From the NCBI GenBank assembly GCA_963589785.1, contig CAVAMJ010000001.1, forward strand, positions 62,001 to 126,000: a stretch of 64,000 nucleotides of DNA, written 5' to 3'. The notes below the pieces were generated by a model. The model was not told the DNA's origin. It ran no database searches and saw nothing but the letters and a program-made list of their open reading frames with translations. The DNA is from SIG603 sp963589785 (GTDB lineage Bacteria; Bacillota; Clostridia; Oscillospirales; Acutalibacteraceae). The first letter of the stretch is position 1, and the number at the start of each line of letters is the position of its first letter. Below are positions 1 to 8,802 of this stretch, one piece after another. Both the position numbers and the translations under genes were made by a program.

Positions 1-179
1 CTGGTTGCCTTATCAAGGCAGCCGATTATATTCATGAGCGTTGTCTTACCTGAACCCGAAGGACCCATGATAGCAAGATAATCGCCCTTTTCAACGGAAA
101 GATTTATGTCCTTAAGAACAGGAACCTCCATCTTTCCCTGAATGTAGGTTTTATAAATGCTCTTAAGCTCCAGTATCAT
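1..179 (-). CDS. ABC transporter ATP-binding protein (MacB/LolD-like), partial
   Basis: Only the first 59 codons are present; the gene runs off the window's left edge. The N-terminus has the usual ABC beta strands followed by a perfect Walker A, GPSGSGKT, at residues 39-46, then TTLMNIIGCLD, a sequence typical of the MacB/LolD/FtsE-type ATPases that energise FtsX-like permeases. The start ATG overlaps the stop of the upstream adaptor gene by four bases (ATGA), so the two are translationally coupled. An FtsX/MacB permease is expected just outside the window. The substrate cannot be inferred. Confidence 0.93.
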   Translation of the reverse strand, partial: MILELKSIYKTYIQGKMEVPVLKDINLSVEKGDYLAIMGPSGSGKTTLMNIIGCLDKAT

Positions 180-1480
180 CCGACTACCTCATCACCTGTT
201 ACATTCGTCTCATCTACAAGACCGTCCTCATCAAGAGTGGTGTCGTCAGTCGTATCTGTTGTTGTATCGGATACCGACTTTGAGTAATCTGTTGTAGTTC
301 CCATGCCCTCGGTGTAAACATCCATTGGGAATGCTAAATAATCTGTTTCCTTAAGACCTGATTTAATCTCGTACATATCGCTGCTCTCGTCATAATCGCC
401 AAGCTCGACTGTAACCTTGTTGAGTGTGCCGTTATCAGACTCAGAAGCCCAAACATACGGATTTCCCTCATCATCATAGCCGAGATAGTAAGAATAAAGC
501 CAAATGCCCTCCTTCTTCTCGCTTGATGCATCTGTGTTCTGCTCAACAAAAACATGCTGACCGAGAACCAAGCCGTCCATGCTCTCGAGTTCTGCGTAGA
601 ATGTGTACTTTGAAGTGCCGGTTCCTGTGTTTGTGCTGTACATGCTCTGCTGGCTGTCAGAGTCACTTGAATCTGCCTGATTAGAAATAGACTTGATTGT
701 AGCTGTCCAAGTCTGGGTTTCATCGGCTCTTGAACGAATTGTGACTGTCTCGCCCTCTGCAAGCAAGCCTCTGTTATACTCGGAAACAGTACCCTTTACA
801 CGGTAGTTGCCGAGTGCGAGAATTGTGATATAAGCGGAGCTTGTGCCGCTTGTAGTGTCATCTGATGATGAGTTTGAGGCAGAAGAAGTCGCAACCGACT
901 TGATGATACCGTCAATTTCGCTTGTGACAACAGTATTCTGAAGAGACTTCTCAATCTTATCGACACTGTTCTGCTTGTCGATTCTCTCATACTCCTGAGT
1001 CTTGATGTCGATTTCAGTCTGCTGAATATTGATTGTTGCATCAAGAATATCATCCTGAGATGTAGCCTTGTTCTTCTGGTCGGTGTAGCTTTCAAGCTGC
1101 TTCTTAAGCTGGGTGATTTTCTGGTCGATATTCTCAACCTCAAGCTTAGCCTGATCAAGCTGAATCTGAATGTCGTCAACGTCATACTCGAAGAGCTTGT
1201 CGCCCGCCTTAACCTCATCACCCTCAGCAACATAGGTCTTAGCAATCTTCTTGTCGTCGTCCTTCTTAACTTTGACCTCTTTCTGAGGCTCAACCACACC
1301 GGTAAGCTTAGCGTTGCTGTCAAGTGATCCGCCCGTCATGATGTCGCTGATGCTCGTGACATAAGCCTTGTTAGAATCGCTTGTTACACCTGCGCGTGAA
1401 AGAAAATATCTAATTGTGAATCCGCCCGCAGCCAAAACAACCGCAGCAATCACAACTATTGCAATTATTCTCTTTTTCAT
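176..1480 (-). CDS. HlyD/MacA-family efflux adaptor (membrane fusion protein)
   Basis: This 434-residue protein has one N-terminal membrane anchor (about residues 5-28, after MKKR) and an extracytoplasmic body. A lipoyl/barrel-sandwich half (about 60-100, with EVKAGDKLFEYD) is followed by a long Gln/Lys/Glu-rich coiled-coil hairpin (about 105-185) and the returning lipoyl half (DGIIKSVAT). A beta-barrel region (about 225-310) comes next, then a Ser/Thr/Asp-rich acidic tail. This is the MacA/HlyD order. Adaptors of this family in Gram-positive bacteria work with a MacB-like ABC permease in export of peptides or drugs; the overlapping ABC ATPase gene fits. A TATAAT-like -10 on the same strand lies at 1507-1512. 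Confidence 0.9.
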   Translation of the reverse strand: MKKRIIAIVVIAAVVLAAGGFTIRYFLSRAGVTSDSNKAYVTSISDIMTGGSLDSNAKLTGVVEPQKEVKVKKDDDKKIAKTYVAEGDEVKAGDKLFEYDVDDIQIQLDQAKLEVENIDQKITQLKKQLESYTDQKNKATSQDDILDATINIQQTEIDIKTQEYERIDKQNSVDKIEKSLQNTVVTSEIDGIIKSVATSSASNSSSDDTTSGTSSAYITILALGNYRVKGTVSEYNRGLLAEGETVTIRSRADETQTWTATIKSISNQADSSDSDSQQSMYSTNTGTGTSKYTFYAELESMDGLVLGQHVFVEQNTDASSEKKEGIWLYSYYLGYDDEGNPYVWASESDNGTLNKVTVELGDYDESSDMYEIKSGLKETDYLAFPMDVYTEGMGTTTDYSKSVSDTTTDTTDDTTLDEDGLVDETNVTGDEVVG

Positions 1481-1706
1481 TTTAAACCGCCTTTCGATAG
1501 GTATTTATTATATTTTTTACAGCATCATTCGGATTTGATGATGTATACCTCTACAAACTAAGATTTTATCATATAAAGCTCAAAAAATAAACTTCTTTTG
1601 AAATAAATGTGATTATTTTTATCTATTTTATGCCGTTAATATGAACTTCAAGTGAAAAACTAAAGCTATATTCTATTTTTGCAAGTATTTTACTCCTTTG
1701 TTTCAC
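1481..1706. other. AT-rich intergenic stretch between divergent genes
   Basis: Together with the promoter and leader up to 1788 this is a 308-bp gap between the divergent adaptor and HAD genes. Apart from the adaptor ribosome binding site (AAAGGCGG, read on minus) and a possible minus-strand -10 at 1507-1512, I see no gene, repeat or RNA structure. Confidence 0.5.
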
Positions 1707-1735
1707 TTGATTAACATGATTGTATTGAATATAAT
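1707..1735 (+). promoter_or_regulatory. sigma-A promoter of the HAD phosphatase gene
   Basis: TTGATT (1707-1712), a 17-bp spacer and TATAAT (1730-1735) give a near-consensus housekeeping promoter. It starts about 50 bp upstream of the ATG at 1789. Confidence 0.75.
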
Positions 1736-1788
1736 CTAAGTGCGGTTGTCCCAAATCCGCTTTAAATCTAAGCAAAACGGAGAGAAAA

Positions 1789-2433
1789 ATGAAAAAATAT
1801 ATACTTTTTGATCTTGACGGAACTCTCACCGACCCGGGTGTCGGAATAACAAACAGCGTAGCTTACGCACTCGATCACTACAAAATCACCGACTACAAAA
1901 AAGAAGATCTCTTTAAATTTATCGGCCCGCCGCTCAAGGACTCTTTCATGACCTTTTACGATTTTCCCGAAAAACAGGCGATAGAAGCGATAGATGTTTA
2001 CAGAGAATATTTCAGAAGCAAAGGTATTTTTGAAAACGAGGTCTACCCCAATGTGCCAGAAACACTTTCCGAACTGAAAAAGCGTGGCTACAAGCTTCTT
2101 GTCGCAAGCTCAAAGCCCGAGGAATTTGTCAAAATCATCTTGGAGCACTTCAGCCTTAGCAAATACTTCGACTTTGTCGGCGGTGCGACCATGGACGAGC
2201 AGACAAGAATAACTAAATCAGCCGTAATCGCTTGGGTGCTAGAGAATATGAAGATAAGCGATATGAGCGAATGTCTCATGGTGGGCGACCGACTCCACGA
2301 CATTGAGGGCGCAAAAAGCTTCGGCATGGAATCTGTCGGCTGTGCATTCGGCTACGGCGGAGAAGAAGAACTCAAAAATGCGGGCGCAGACCATATAATA
2401 TTCTCATTTGAAGAAATTCTCGATATTCTTTGA
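1789..2433 (+). CDS. HAD-superfamily phosphatase (phosphoglycolate phosphatase-like)
   Basis: This 214-residue cytoplasmic protein opens with HAD motif I, FDLDGTLTD, at residues 7-15; Asp8 is the expected nucleophile and Asp10 the acid/base. A helical cap follows (about 20-85), then motif II (LLVASSKP), a conserved Lys region and motif IV (MVGDRLHD). This is the Gph/PgmB-like subfamily I layout and length. Known members hydrolyse small sugar phosphates or phosphoglycolate; the substrate cannot be read from sequence. The start is supported by GGAG upstream and the promoter at 1707-1735. It is monocistronic, ending in a terminator shared with the convergent cdaR. Confidence 0.9.
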   Translation: MKKYILFDLDGTLTDPGVGITNSVAYALDHYKITDYKKEDLFKFIGPPLKDSFMTFYDFPEKQAIEAIDVYREYFRSKGIFENEVYPNVPETLSELKKRGYKLLVASSKPEEFVKIILEHFSLSKYFDFVGGATMDEQTRITKSAVIAWVLENMKISDMSECLMVGDRLHDIEGAKSFGMESVGCAFGYGGEEELKNAGADHIIFSFEEILDIL

Positions 2434-2445
2434 TATCACAAAAAC

Positions 2446-2488
2446 AAAACCGTTCGAACTTAATCTGTCCGAACGGTTTTAATTTTTA
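2446..2488. terminator. bidirectional rho-independent terminator
   Basis: The arms AAAACCGTTCG (2446-2456) and CGAACGGTTTT (2470-2480) form an 11-bp stem with A/T tracts on both sides. It sits between the convergent HAD gene and cdaR and can serve both. Confidence 0.85.
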
Positions 2489-2498
2489 CTATTCTGTT

Positions 2499-3842
2499 TT
2501 AAGACTGAGAATTCGAATTCTCTCTTGTCTCGGAAGCATCGGCAACGGTTACAGTAGCCGTATATTTGCCGTAGACCCAACACGATGTACTCGAGCTATC
2601 GGAAATGCTGAAGCTTACGGTAGCATCGGTGTTTCCGTTTACATCGGTGAGATTTGCCATATCGATTGTACCGCTAATCGAGTTTGCATCAAGCTCATTC
2701 ACCTGAGCAGACGAACCGACAACGGTAATCTTGATTGTCTTGTTGACAAGCTCCGCCGTTTTATCCTTAGGAACATTGCTGAACGAAATCCTCGAAGCAG
2801 GCACGTCTATGGTCTTTTCCTTGAAGCCGTTCAGATTGACGGTGACCGTCACCTGATCCACCTTGGAAACATTTCTGCACGATGACGGAATAGGAATTTC
2901 CATGGTGAACGAGCTTGTCGAGGTGTCTATTGTCGAGAAATCGAGAGTATCAGGGAGTGCAATTTCCTTGTACTGCGAGACTACGCTCTCCTCACCGGCA
3001 ATATCGATAGTCTCCGGATCAAGTGTGATTCTCGTATCACTGAAGCCTGACGGCATATTAACGGTATTAACCTTGAGGTTAACTGTCTTTTTGCTCAGAA
3101 CCGTGACATTTACATCACACTGAGTAGTAGACAAAGTGAGGTAATTCGACTCAAGATTTATCTCCTTGCCGTCCTCGTCAAGTGCCGTGAGGTTGCATGT
3201 AAATGACTGGCTCGATGTCAACGGCTCTGCAAAGGTTCTCGATGCTGTGATTTTTGCTACTCTGTTTACGGCTGATTCAGGGCCTGAAACGGTAACGTTT
3301 TCAACCGAAATCTCCGGAGTTGTTGAATAATAGTTCTGATTTGTCGTGACGGAGATATTATTCTCAACCTTGAAGGTAACTTCCTTATATTTATCGTACG
3401 AAACGGTAATCGTCTCTGGATTAATCGAAGAAACCTCGTAATCTGTAAGACCACCGTCATTTTTCACCACGCTTAACTGAATGGTATCAGTAGCCATGGT
3501 GTTGCCCGTAAGCTTGGTTGAATTCGGCGATAAGGTTGCTATGACCTTAATGTCATCAGCCGTAACCTTGTTTACGACAACGGATGAGCCTGTAAGCGAA
3601 ATATCCGCCGTCTTGTAGCTTTGACTGAATATCTTAATTCCGTCTGCCTGAGCCGACTCAGAAAGCTCGATTTCAATCGGAACATCGTAGAGCGTTCTTG
3701 GTCGCTCCTCGGTGTTAGATGCATTGAGCCCTACCCAATAGAATATCGCAAAACCGAGAGAAACCAAAAGCACAAACCAGTTATGCTTGAAAACTCCGCC
3801 TTTTGCGCCGCTTTTGGGCTTATTTTTAAATATCTTTTTCAT
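2499..3842 (-). CDS. cdaR: CdaR, YbbR-domain regulator of diadenylate cyclase
   Basis: This 447-residue protein has a Lys-rich N-terminus, one membrane helix (about 22-40, containing LVSLGFAIFYWVGLNAS) and then a series of extracytoplasmic beta-rich YbbR repeats of about 80-90 residues. It ends in a short Ser/Asn tail. In Firmicutes CdaR sits beside CdaA in the membrane and modulates c-di-AMP synthesis. It overlaps the upstream cdaA by four bases or fewer. ATG 3842 is preferred because it lies eight bases from AAGGAGG; GTG at 3845 is a possible alternative. The usual glmM third gene is absent: a terminator follows. Confidence 0.93.
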   Translation of the reverse strand: MKKIFKNKPKSGAKGGVFKHNWFVLLVSLGFAIFYWVGLNASNTEERPRTLYDVPIEIELSESAQADGIKIFSQSYKTADISLTGSSVVVNKVTADDIKVIATLSPNSTKLTGNTMATDTIQLSVVKNDGGLTDYEVSSINPETITVSYDKYKEVTFKVENNISVTTNQNYYSTTPEISVENVTVSGPESAVNRVAKITASRTFAEPLTSSQSFTCNLTALDEDGKEINLESNYLTLSTTQCDVNVTVLSKKTVNLKVNTVNMPSGFSDTRITLDPETIDIAGEESVVSQYKEIALPDTLDFSTIDTSTSSFTMEIPIPSSCRNVSKVDQVTVTVNLNGFKEKTIDVPASRISFSNVPKDKTAELVNKTIKITVVGSSAQVNELDANSISGTIDMANLTDVNGNTDATVSFSISDSSSTSCWVYGKYTATVTVADASETRENSNSQS

Positions 3843-4729
3843 CACTTTGACCTCCTTATGAAGGACAAAAGAGAATTTTTCATGCCCTTAGTCTCTTTTT
3901 CATCCGGAAGCATAAACGAATAGAGCTTTCTTCTGAGAGAATCCTTGGTGAAGTTTCTCTCAAGCTCACCGTTCACGGCAACGGAAATTTGAGCGGTCTC
4001 CTCAGAAACGATAACGATAATCGCATCGGAATCCTCACTCATGCCAATTCCCGCACGGTGTCTTGTTCCGAGAGAAGCATTAAGCGTGTCGTTCTTTGTG
4101 AGCGGCAAAATACAGCCGGCACACAAGACCTTTCCGTCTCTGATAATCATAGCGCCGTCATGAAGCGGAGCTTTGTTGAAGAAGATGTTTCCTATAATCT
4201 GATCGCTTGCGTCGGCATTTATCATAGTGCCCGTGTCGGCAATCTCAGTGAGGTTAGTCTCTCTCTCGAAAATGATGAGAGCGCCCATCTTAAGTCCCTG
4301 AAGATACTGAACCGCATCGCAGACCGCATTGATAGCCTCTCTTGTTTTCTTGACATACTCCTCGTTTGTGCTTCCGCCGAAGAACGCACTGAATCTCGAG
4401 CCGAAGTCGGATCTACCGATTTGCTCGAGAGCCTTTCTGATTTCAGGCTGGAAAACGATGAGCACAGCGATAAAGGCATACTGGAAGAAGTATGACAAAA
4501 GGCTTGTCACCATTTGTAGCTTGAAAACATTCGAGAAGAAAAAGAATACGGCGAGCAAAATAAGTCCCTTGACAAGCTGGCCCGCTCTTGAATCTCTGAA
4601 CAGGCAGATAACAAGATAAGCAATCAAGGTCACTATTACTATATCAAACAAATCTCTCACAGTGAAACTCTGCAAAAGATTTACGAATACTTTGGAATAA
4701 TCGGATAACAGCGAAAAAATATACTGCAT
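3842..4729 (-). CDS. cdaA: CdaA, membrane diadenylate cyclase
   Basis: This 295-residue protein condenses two ATP into c-di-AMP. Three N-terminal hydrophobic segments (about 25-44, 54-72, 78-94) are followed by a DisA_N/DAC domain. The catalytic DGA motif is at 191-193 (LHDGAMII) and the RHR motif at 223-225 (GTRHRAG), both intact, so an active enzyme is expected. Length and order match CdaA/DacA. The gene is followed with overlap by cdaR. A strong AGGAGGG precedes the ATG. c-di-AMP typically represses potassium uptake; trkA-trkH lie about 8 kb away. Confidence 0.96.
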   Translation of the reverse strand: MQYIFSLLSDYSKVFVNLLQSFTVRDLFDIVIVTLIAYLVICLFRDSRAGQLVKGLILLAVFFFFSNVFKLQMVTSLLSYFFQYAFIAVLIVFQPEIRKALEQIGRSDFGSRFSAFFGGSTNEEYVKKTREAINAVCDAVQYLQGLKMGALIIFERETNLTEIADTGTMINADASDQIIGNIFFNKAPLHDGAMIIRDGKVLCAGCILPLTKNDTLNASLGTRHRAGIGMSEDSDAIIVIVSEETAQISVAVNGELERNFTKDSLRRKLYSFMLPDEKETKGMKNSLLSFIRRSK

Positions 4730-4851
4730 TCAATCAACCCTCCTTTTCAAAAAATTGATTGACATAATTCACACAATCTTATAATAACACAGCAGATTAA
4801 ATAATAAAAGCAAAAAAGAAGAAATTTTGTGCACCGATTTAGAAATATTCT

Positions 4852-4890
4852 ATGGAAAAAGAAAACGGAGAAGCATCCGCTCCTCCGTCT
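4852..4890 (-). terminator. terminator of the ABC/FtsX operon
   Basis: Read on minus, ACGGAG and CTCCGT arms (4883-4888 and 4865-4870) enclose a GC-rich loop and are followed by TTTCTTTTT. It lies immediately downstream of the ATPase stop codon. Confidence 0.75.
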
Positions 4891-4893
4891 GAT

Positions 4894-5556
4894 TTAACTT
4901 ACTTTTCCGTCCGATATTCTAAGCACTCTGTCAGCGCCCTCGGCTATTCCCTCGTCATGTGTGATGACTATGACGCACTTTCCCTTTTCGTGGGCAAGTG
5001 ACTTCAATATTTTTATTACCGTTTTGCCGTTTTCGCTGTCGAGATTTCCCGTCGGCTCGTCAGCTAAGATAACCTTAGATTCGCACGCAAGCGCTCTCGC
5101 CACGGCAACTCTCTGCTGTTCGCCGCCTGACATCATCTTAGGAAACTGCTTGAAGATTTTCTCCTTCAGTCCGACCGACAAAAGTAGCTCCTCAGCTTTC
5201 TTTTCCGCTTCCTTTTTCGGCACTTTATTGAGCTGCATTGGATACATAACATTTTCCCTTGCCGTCAACAGTGGGAAAAGGTTGAAGCTTTGGTAAATAA
5301 CGGAAATATCCTTTCTTCTGAGTTCACTTCGGTCAATGTCCTTAGTTGCCTTTCCGTCAAAGAGAATTTCTCCGTTTGTCGGCAAGTCAAGCCCGGCTAA
5401 AAGCGACAAAAGCGTAGTTTTTCCGCTACCCGAGCGACCGACTATCGCATGAAAACAGCCGCTCTCAAACTCATAGGAAATATCCGTCAGAGCCTTTACG
5501 GTCTGATATTTGCTTTTATATTCATAATCTACATTTTTAACTTCAAAAATACTCAT
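4894..5556 (-). CDS. ABC transporter ATP-binding protein (FtsX-permease type)
   Basis: This 220-residue ATPase is complete: Walker A GRSGSGKT (residues 40-47), Q-loop region (VIYQSFNLFP), signature MSGGEQQRVAVARAL, Walker B with ILADEPTGNLD, and the switch His in VIVITHDE. The DEPTGNLDS wording is typical of the MacB/LolD/BceA class. It is the last gene of a three-gene operon after two large FtsX-like permeases, so it probably powers an export or mechanotransmission complex. Whether the pair transports, senses or works with an adaptor cannot be told; no sensor kinase or adaptor is adjacent. Confidence 0.95.
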   Translation of the reverse strand: MSIFEVKNVDYEYKSKYQTVKALTDISYEFESGCFHAIVGRSGSGKTTLLSLLAGLDLPTNGEILFDGKATKDIDRSELRRKDISVIYQSFNLFPLLTARENVMYPMQLNKVPKKEAEKKAEELLLSVGLKEKIFKQFPKMMSGGEQQRVAVARALACESKVILADEPTGNLDSENGKTVIKILKSLAHEKGKCVIVITHDEGIAEGADRVLRISDGKVS

Positions 5557-5575
5557 GTTTAATCTCCTGTCAGAC

Positions 5576-6787
5576 TCATTCGGAAGAGGTGAGAATTGCT
5601 ATGACATTCGTGCGAAGCAGTGTGAGCACCGCAAGGGCGCATCCCAAAAGATAAAACGGTACGAACGCCAAAACGCTTGCCGCCGTGCTTATCGGCTGAG
5701 AAAATACCAAAAGCACAACCGCTGTCGCTATGATCGAGCCAACCAAGCAAATTATTGCCGACTCAAGAATCATGGTTAAAAATATCGTGCCCTTTGATAC
5801 TCCGAGCGAGCAGTTTATCGCTATCTCGCCTCGTCTTGACTGCATGAGAAGATAAGAAGCAAGAAAAGCAATCAAAAATGCGGCAACAAAAATCGGATAA
5901 TAGAGCGTATTCAGCATGCCGATATTTTTAATCAGCGGCTCGCTTATCCTTATATAAACTCCGTCCGTTATTATGCATGAGTTTCCCCATTGTGCGGTTG
6001 AGCTTGTTTTTCTCTGGCACTCGACCATTTTTATGTCCTCGAGAAGTGCGATTAAATCATTCAAATCCTCGGGGTCATTCACTTTAAATTCAGCGCTTGT
6101 GGGCCATGTGTGGAAATTCTGCTCCTCAGCCATATTTCTGAGTGTTTGGAAAGATGTGATAAATCCTATTCCGCTTGGAATTTTCTCACTTTCTATGCTC
6201 TTGAAGCTGCCGACAACCTTAAAAGTATGCTCGCCCGAAAAATAAGACGCACCGTTCTCACGCTTTGTGTAGAAAACCTTTGTGAATTCATCGCCAAGCT
6301 GTAAGTTTTCTTCTCGCATCATTTCTTCACTTACAACGCAAAGATAATCATCACCCGTAAAAATACTTCCGTCATAGCCATCGAGGTATTCAATCTCATT
6401 TTCGCCGAAAATACTGTCGTTTGTTACTCCCGAAGCGACGCCCATCACCGATATTTGCGAGCTTCTAAGTCGAACATTCGAGACATTCTCATCAAAATAA
6501 AGTGCACCTGTAACATAAATTACGGGTGTGACATAACCGCTCTGTTCGATTTTATCGAGTCGGTTTGTATCGATAATAAGTCCCGTTGTCTGAGTTCCCG
6601 ATATATTGCAAAGCTTTAAATCAATATCGATATTTTCTGTCAGCTCCCTAAGCTCCGTTTCCTGTTTTCCGAGAAATCCCGAATAAATCACGAGAAACGC
6701 CGTGAGAACTGCCACAACGAGAAACGCTATCACGCTCTTGCCCTTGTTTCGGGTGATATTTCTTAACACATTTTCTAATATAAACAT
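5576..6787 (-). CDS. FtsX/MacB-like ABC permease, smaller subunit
   Basis: This 403-residue permease starts MFILENVLRNITRNKGK, followed by the first membrane helix, an extracellular domain of about 220 residues and three C-terminal helices (about 285-310, 330-360, 370-395): the FtsX fold. I chose ATG 6787 over in-frame GTG 6796 because the first fits the family N-terminus and has GGTGA upstream. It practically abuts the preceding permease gene. The two permeases probably form a heterodimer with the ATPase encoded downstream. Confidence 0.88.
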   Translation of the reverse strand: MFILENVLRNITRNKGKSVIAFLVVAVLTAFLVIYSGFLGKQETELRELTENIDIDLKLCNISGTQTTGLIIDTNRLDKIEQSGYVTPVIYVTGALYFDENVSNVRLRSSQISVMGVASGVTNDSIFGENEIEYLDGYDGSIFTGDDYLCVVSEEMMREENLQLGDEFTKVFYTKRENGASYFSGEHTFKVVGSFKSIESEKIPSGIGFITSFQTLRNMAEEQNFHTWPTSAEFKVNDPEDLNDLIALLEDIKMVECQRKTSSTAQWGNSCIITDGVYIRISEPLIKNIGMLNTLYYPIFVAAFLIAFLASYLLMQSRRGEIAINCSLGVSKGTIFLTMILESAIICLVGSIIATAVVLLVFSQPISTAASVLAFVPFYLLGCALAVLTLLRTNVIAILTSSE

Positions 6788-6788
6788 A

Positions 6789-8669
6789 TCACTCACCCGC
6801 CTTCTGCAAAAGCTTCATCGGCTCTGTCGATACAATCTTGTAAGCCGCACCGCCTGAAATCATTAGCGAAACCGCCAATATGCAAGCCGCCGAAAGTGCA
6901 AACGGCTTGGGGTCGAAGCTGTAATCCACCGTGTATTCGTATCCGCCGTTTGAGACCTTGACATCACTGTAAAGTCTGCTTATGCTCGACTGCTGTGCCG
7001 AATTATAAGCCGCCTCACTGATTTTATCAACCGACAAAGCACCGGCTACACTTCCGACCGCTGTGCCCATTATAACGACAAGCATGACGCTCAAAATAAG
7101 CCTTGCCGCACTTTTTCCTATTCCCGTTCCGAGCGAAATGCTGATTGCCGCCTCGCTCTTCTTTCTCACAATTTGGAGGAACGAGAAGAGAATTAATATG
7201 CTAAGTGCGCTCACCGCACCGCTGACAAGAAGTATCACAGAAATTCTAAGAACCGACTTTGTTCCCTTTGCGATGCTTGTGTATCCCATATCGTCAAATT
7301 CGACATCGAGATTTTTAAGTCCCAGTGCATCAAATGCAGTCAAAAAGCTGTCTATTGAGCCGTTTTCTATGACAAATGAGCAAGTCTCATGAGAAAGCAC
7401 GCTTCCCTGAAGCACGGGATAGCTTTCTAAATTCACCGATTTTGACGGAATTATTACAGCCTCATCGGGCATATAATATTCAGAGTCTATCCTTGCCTGT
7501 TCCTGATTTTTTGAATAATAAATACCTACTATTTCGTATTCCTCGCCCTCAATCTCCTCAAAGCCGTCTGACGGATAGAGATCGTTCGTCCAAACTCCAC
7601 GCTGTGAATATGAGACCAGCATCGGCTTTTCGCAGTAGTAGCGAGCATACGGTGAAATCGTGATTTTATCGCCTATTGTTACATAGTTTCCGTCACCGTT
7701 CTGGTTTGTGGTCTCGCTTATCATGCAGACCTTTGCGCCGCTCGCATATTCCTCAGCCGTTATCGCTCTGCCTTGTACTATGACCGCCTCGCTCTCGTCA
7801 AACGCAGGATAAGTATCGAGACTTTCAACAGGCATAACAGAAAACGTGTTCTTTTCCGTCATAAATTTTAGACTGTCGATAACATTCTGATACTTCTTTC
7901 CAAGCTCTGTCTCGAAGAAATCATCAGAATATTCTGCGACTGACGGCAGCTGTTCACTCTCTGTATTGTATTCGTCGGCATTTGTAGAGAGATACGGTGT
8001 TTGAGCGAAAAGTGAGACATTAGATGCTCCAGTGCCTGTTTCGCTTGTCTCTGAGAACCAGCCGACATAAAGCTGTCCTTCTTTAAGCTCGGTCGGCTCA
8101 TCGCCGTTTAACCCCTCATAGCTGATAAGCACAAGATTTTTGTAGGTAAAATCAGCGTATTTATTGCCGTAGAGTATATCGACTACTTCAATTCTGTTTT
8201 GTTCAACATCATATTCGCCGCTATCTATCTGCTCATCAGTCGGAACGAGAATAAAATCTCTTTTCGGCTTAAAGACAATTAGCGTACGCAAATACTTGTT
8301 GTACTGTGCGTTGTTGCTCGTCTTAATAGAATTTTCCGTTCCGGCTCTGTACATATGCGAGAGAAGCACAGGCATATGCTCCGGTGACAGAACATAATCA
8401 AGTCCCGACAAGCTTTCAAGCTTTACAGGAGCAGAATAGTAAGCCTCCTCATAGGTATCCAAACCGTTAACAACGGTTCTCGTGGAGTCGGGGTTTTGTC
8501 CGATTGTTCCCACGGTTATGAAATTCGAGTCGATTTCGTCCAAAATGCTAAGGCTCTGAGAGCAAAGCTGAACGCCAACTGAGAGCAGCACAACCGCAAG
8601 CGCAATCAGAACAATGAAGAGAACCGTCCTCACAGGGGTTCTCACAAGCTGTTTGCAAACAAATTTCAA
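6789..8669 (-). CDS. FtsX/MacB-like ABC permease, larger subunit
   Basis: This 626-residue protein has an N-terminal membrane helix (about 13-36), a large extracellular region (about 40-465) and three C-terminal helices (about 475-500, 520-550, 585-605). The start codon is TTG at 8669, supported by AAGGTGAT eight bases upstream. It is the first gene of the ABC operon. The enlarged extracellular domain, roughly double that of the partner, suggests it carries the substrate- or ligand-binding part. No specific substrate is suggested by the sequence. Confidence 0.87.
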   Translation of the reverse strand: MKFVCKQLVRTPVRTVLFIVLIALAVVLLSVGVQLCSQSLSILDEIDSNFITVGTIGQNPDSTRTVVNGLDTYEEAYYSAPVKLESLSGLDYVLSPEHMPVLLSHMYRAGTENSIKTSNNAQYNKYLRTLIVFKPKRDFILVPTDEQIDSGEYDVEQNRIEVVDILYGNKYADFTYKNLVLISYEGLNGDEPTELKEGQLYVGWFSETSETGTGASNVSLFAQTPYLSTNADEYNTESEQLPSVAEYSDDFFETELGKKYQNVIDSLKFMTEKNTFSVMPVESLDTYPAFDESEAVIVQGRAITAEEYASGAKVCMISETTNQNGDGNYVTIGDKITISPYARYYCEKPMLVSYSQRGVWTNDLYPSDGFEEIEGEEYEIVGIYYSKNQEQARIDSEYYMPDEAVIIPSKSVNLESYPVLQGSVLSHETCSFVIENGSIDSFLTAFDALGLKNLDVEFDDMGYTSIAKGTKSVLRISVILLVSGAVSALSILILFSFLQIVRKKSEAAISISLGTGIGKSAARLILSVMLVVIMGTAVGSVAGALSVDKISEAAYNSAQQSSISRLYSDVKVSNGGYEYTVDYSFDPKPFALSAACILAVSLMISGGAAYKIVSTEPMKLLQKAGE

Positions 8670-8742
8670 GTTATCACCTTTTTTACTGTAGTAGTGTTAA
8701 TCAATCAGAATTATTTTAGACCCACTAAAAGAAGTAGTCAAC

Positions 8743-8780
8743 AAAAAATCCGCCGAGATTTTTGAAATCTCGACGGATTA
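8743..8780 (-). terminator. terminator of the decarboxylase operon
   Basis: On minus, AATCCGTCGAGATTT and AAATCTCGGCGGATT form a 15-bp stem with a tiny loop followed by TTTTTTG, just after the alpha-subunit stop. Confidence 0.9.
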
Positions 8781-8802
8781 AATTCAGTTTATCCTAATGA
8801 AA

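Noticed and set aside
796..1323. 175-aa second frame inside the adaptor gene and similar long Arg/Ser/Leu-rich shadows elsewhere
   Set aside because: Frame-shifted shadows of real genes with biased composition and no start signals.
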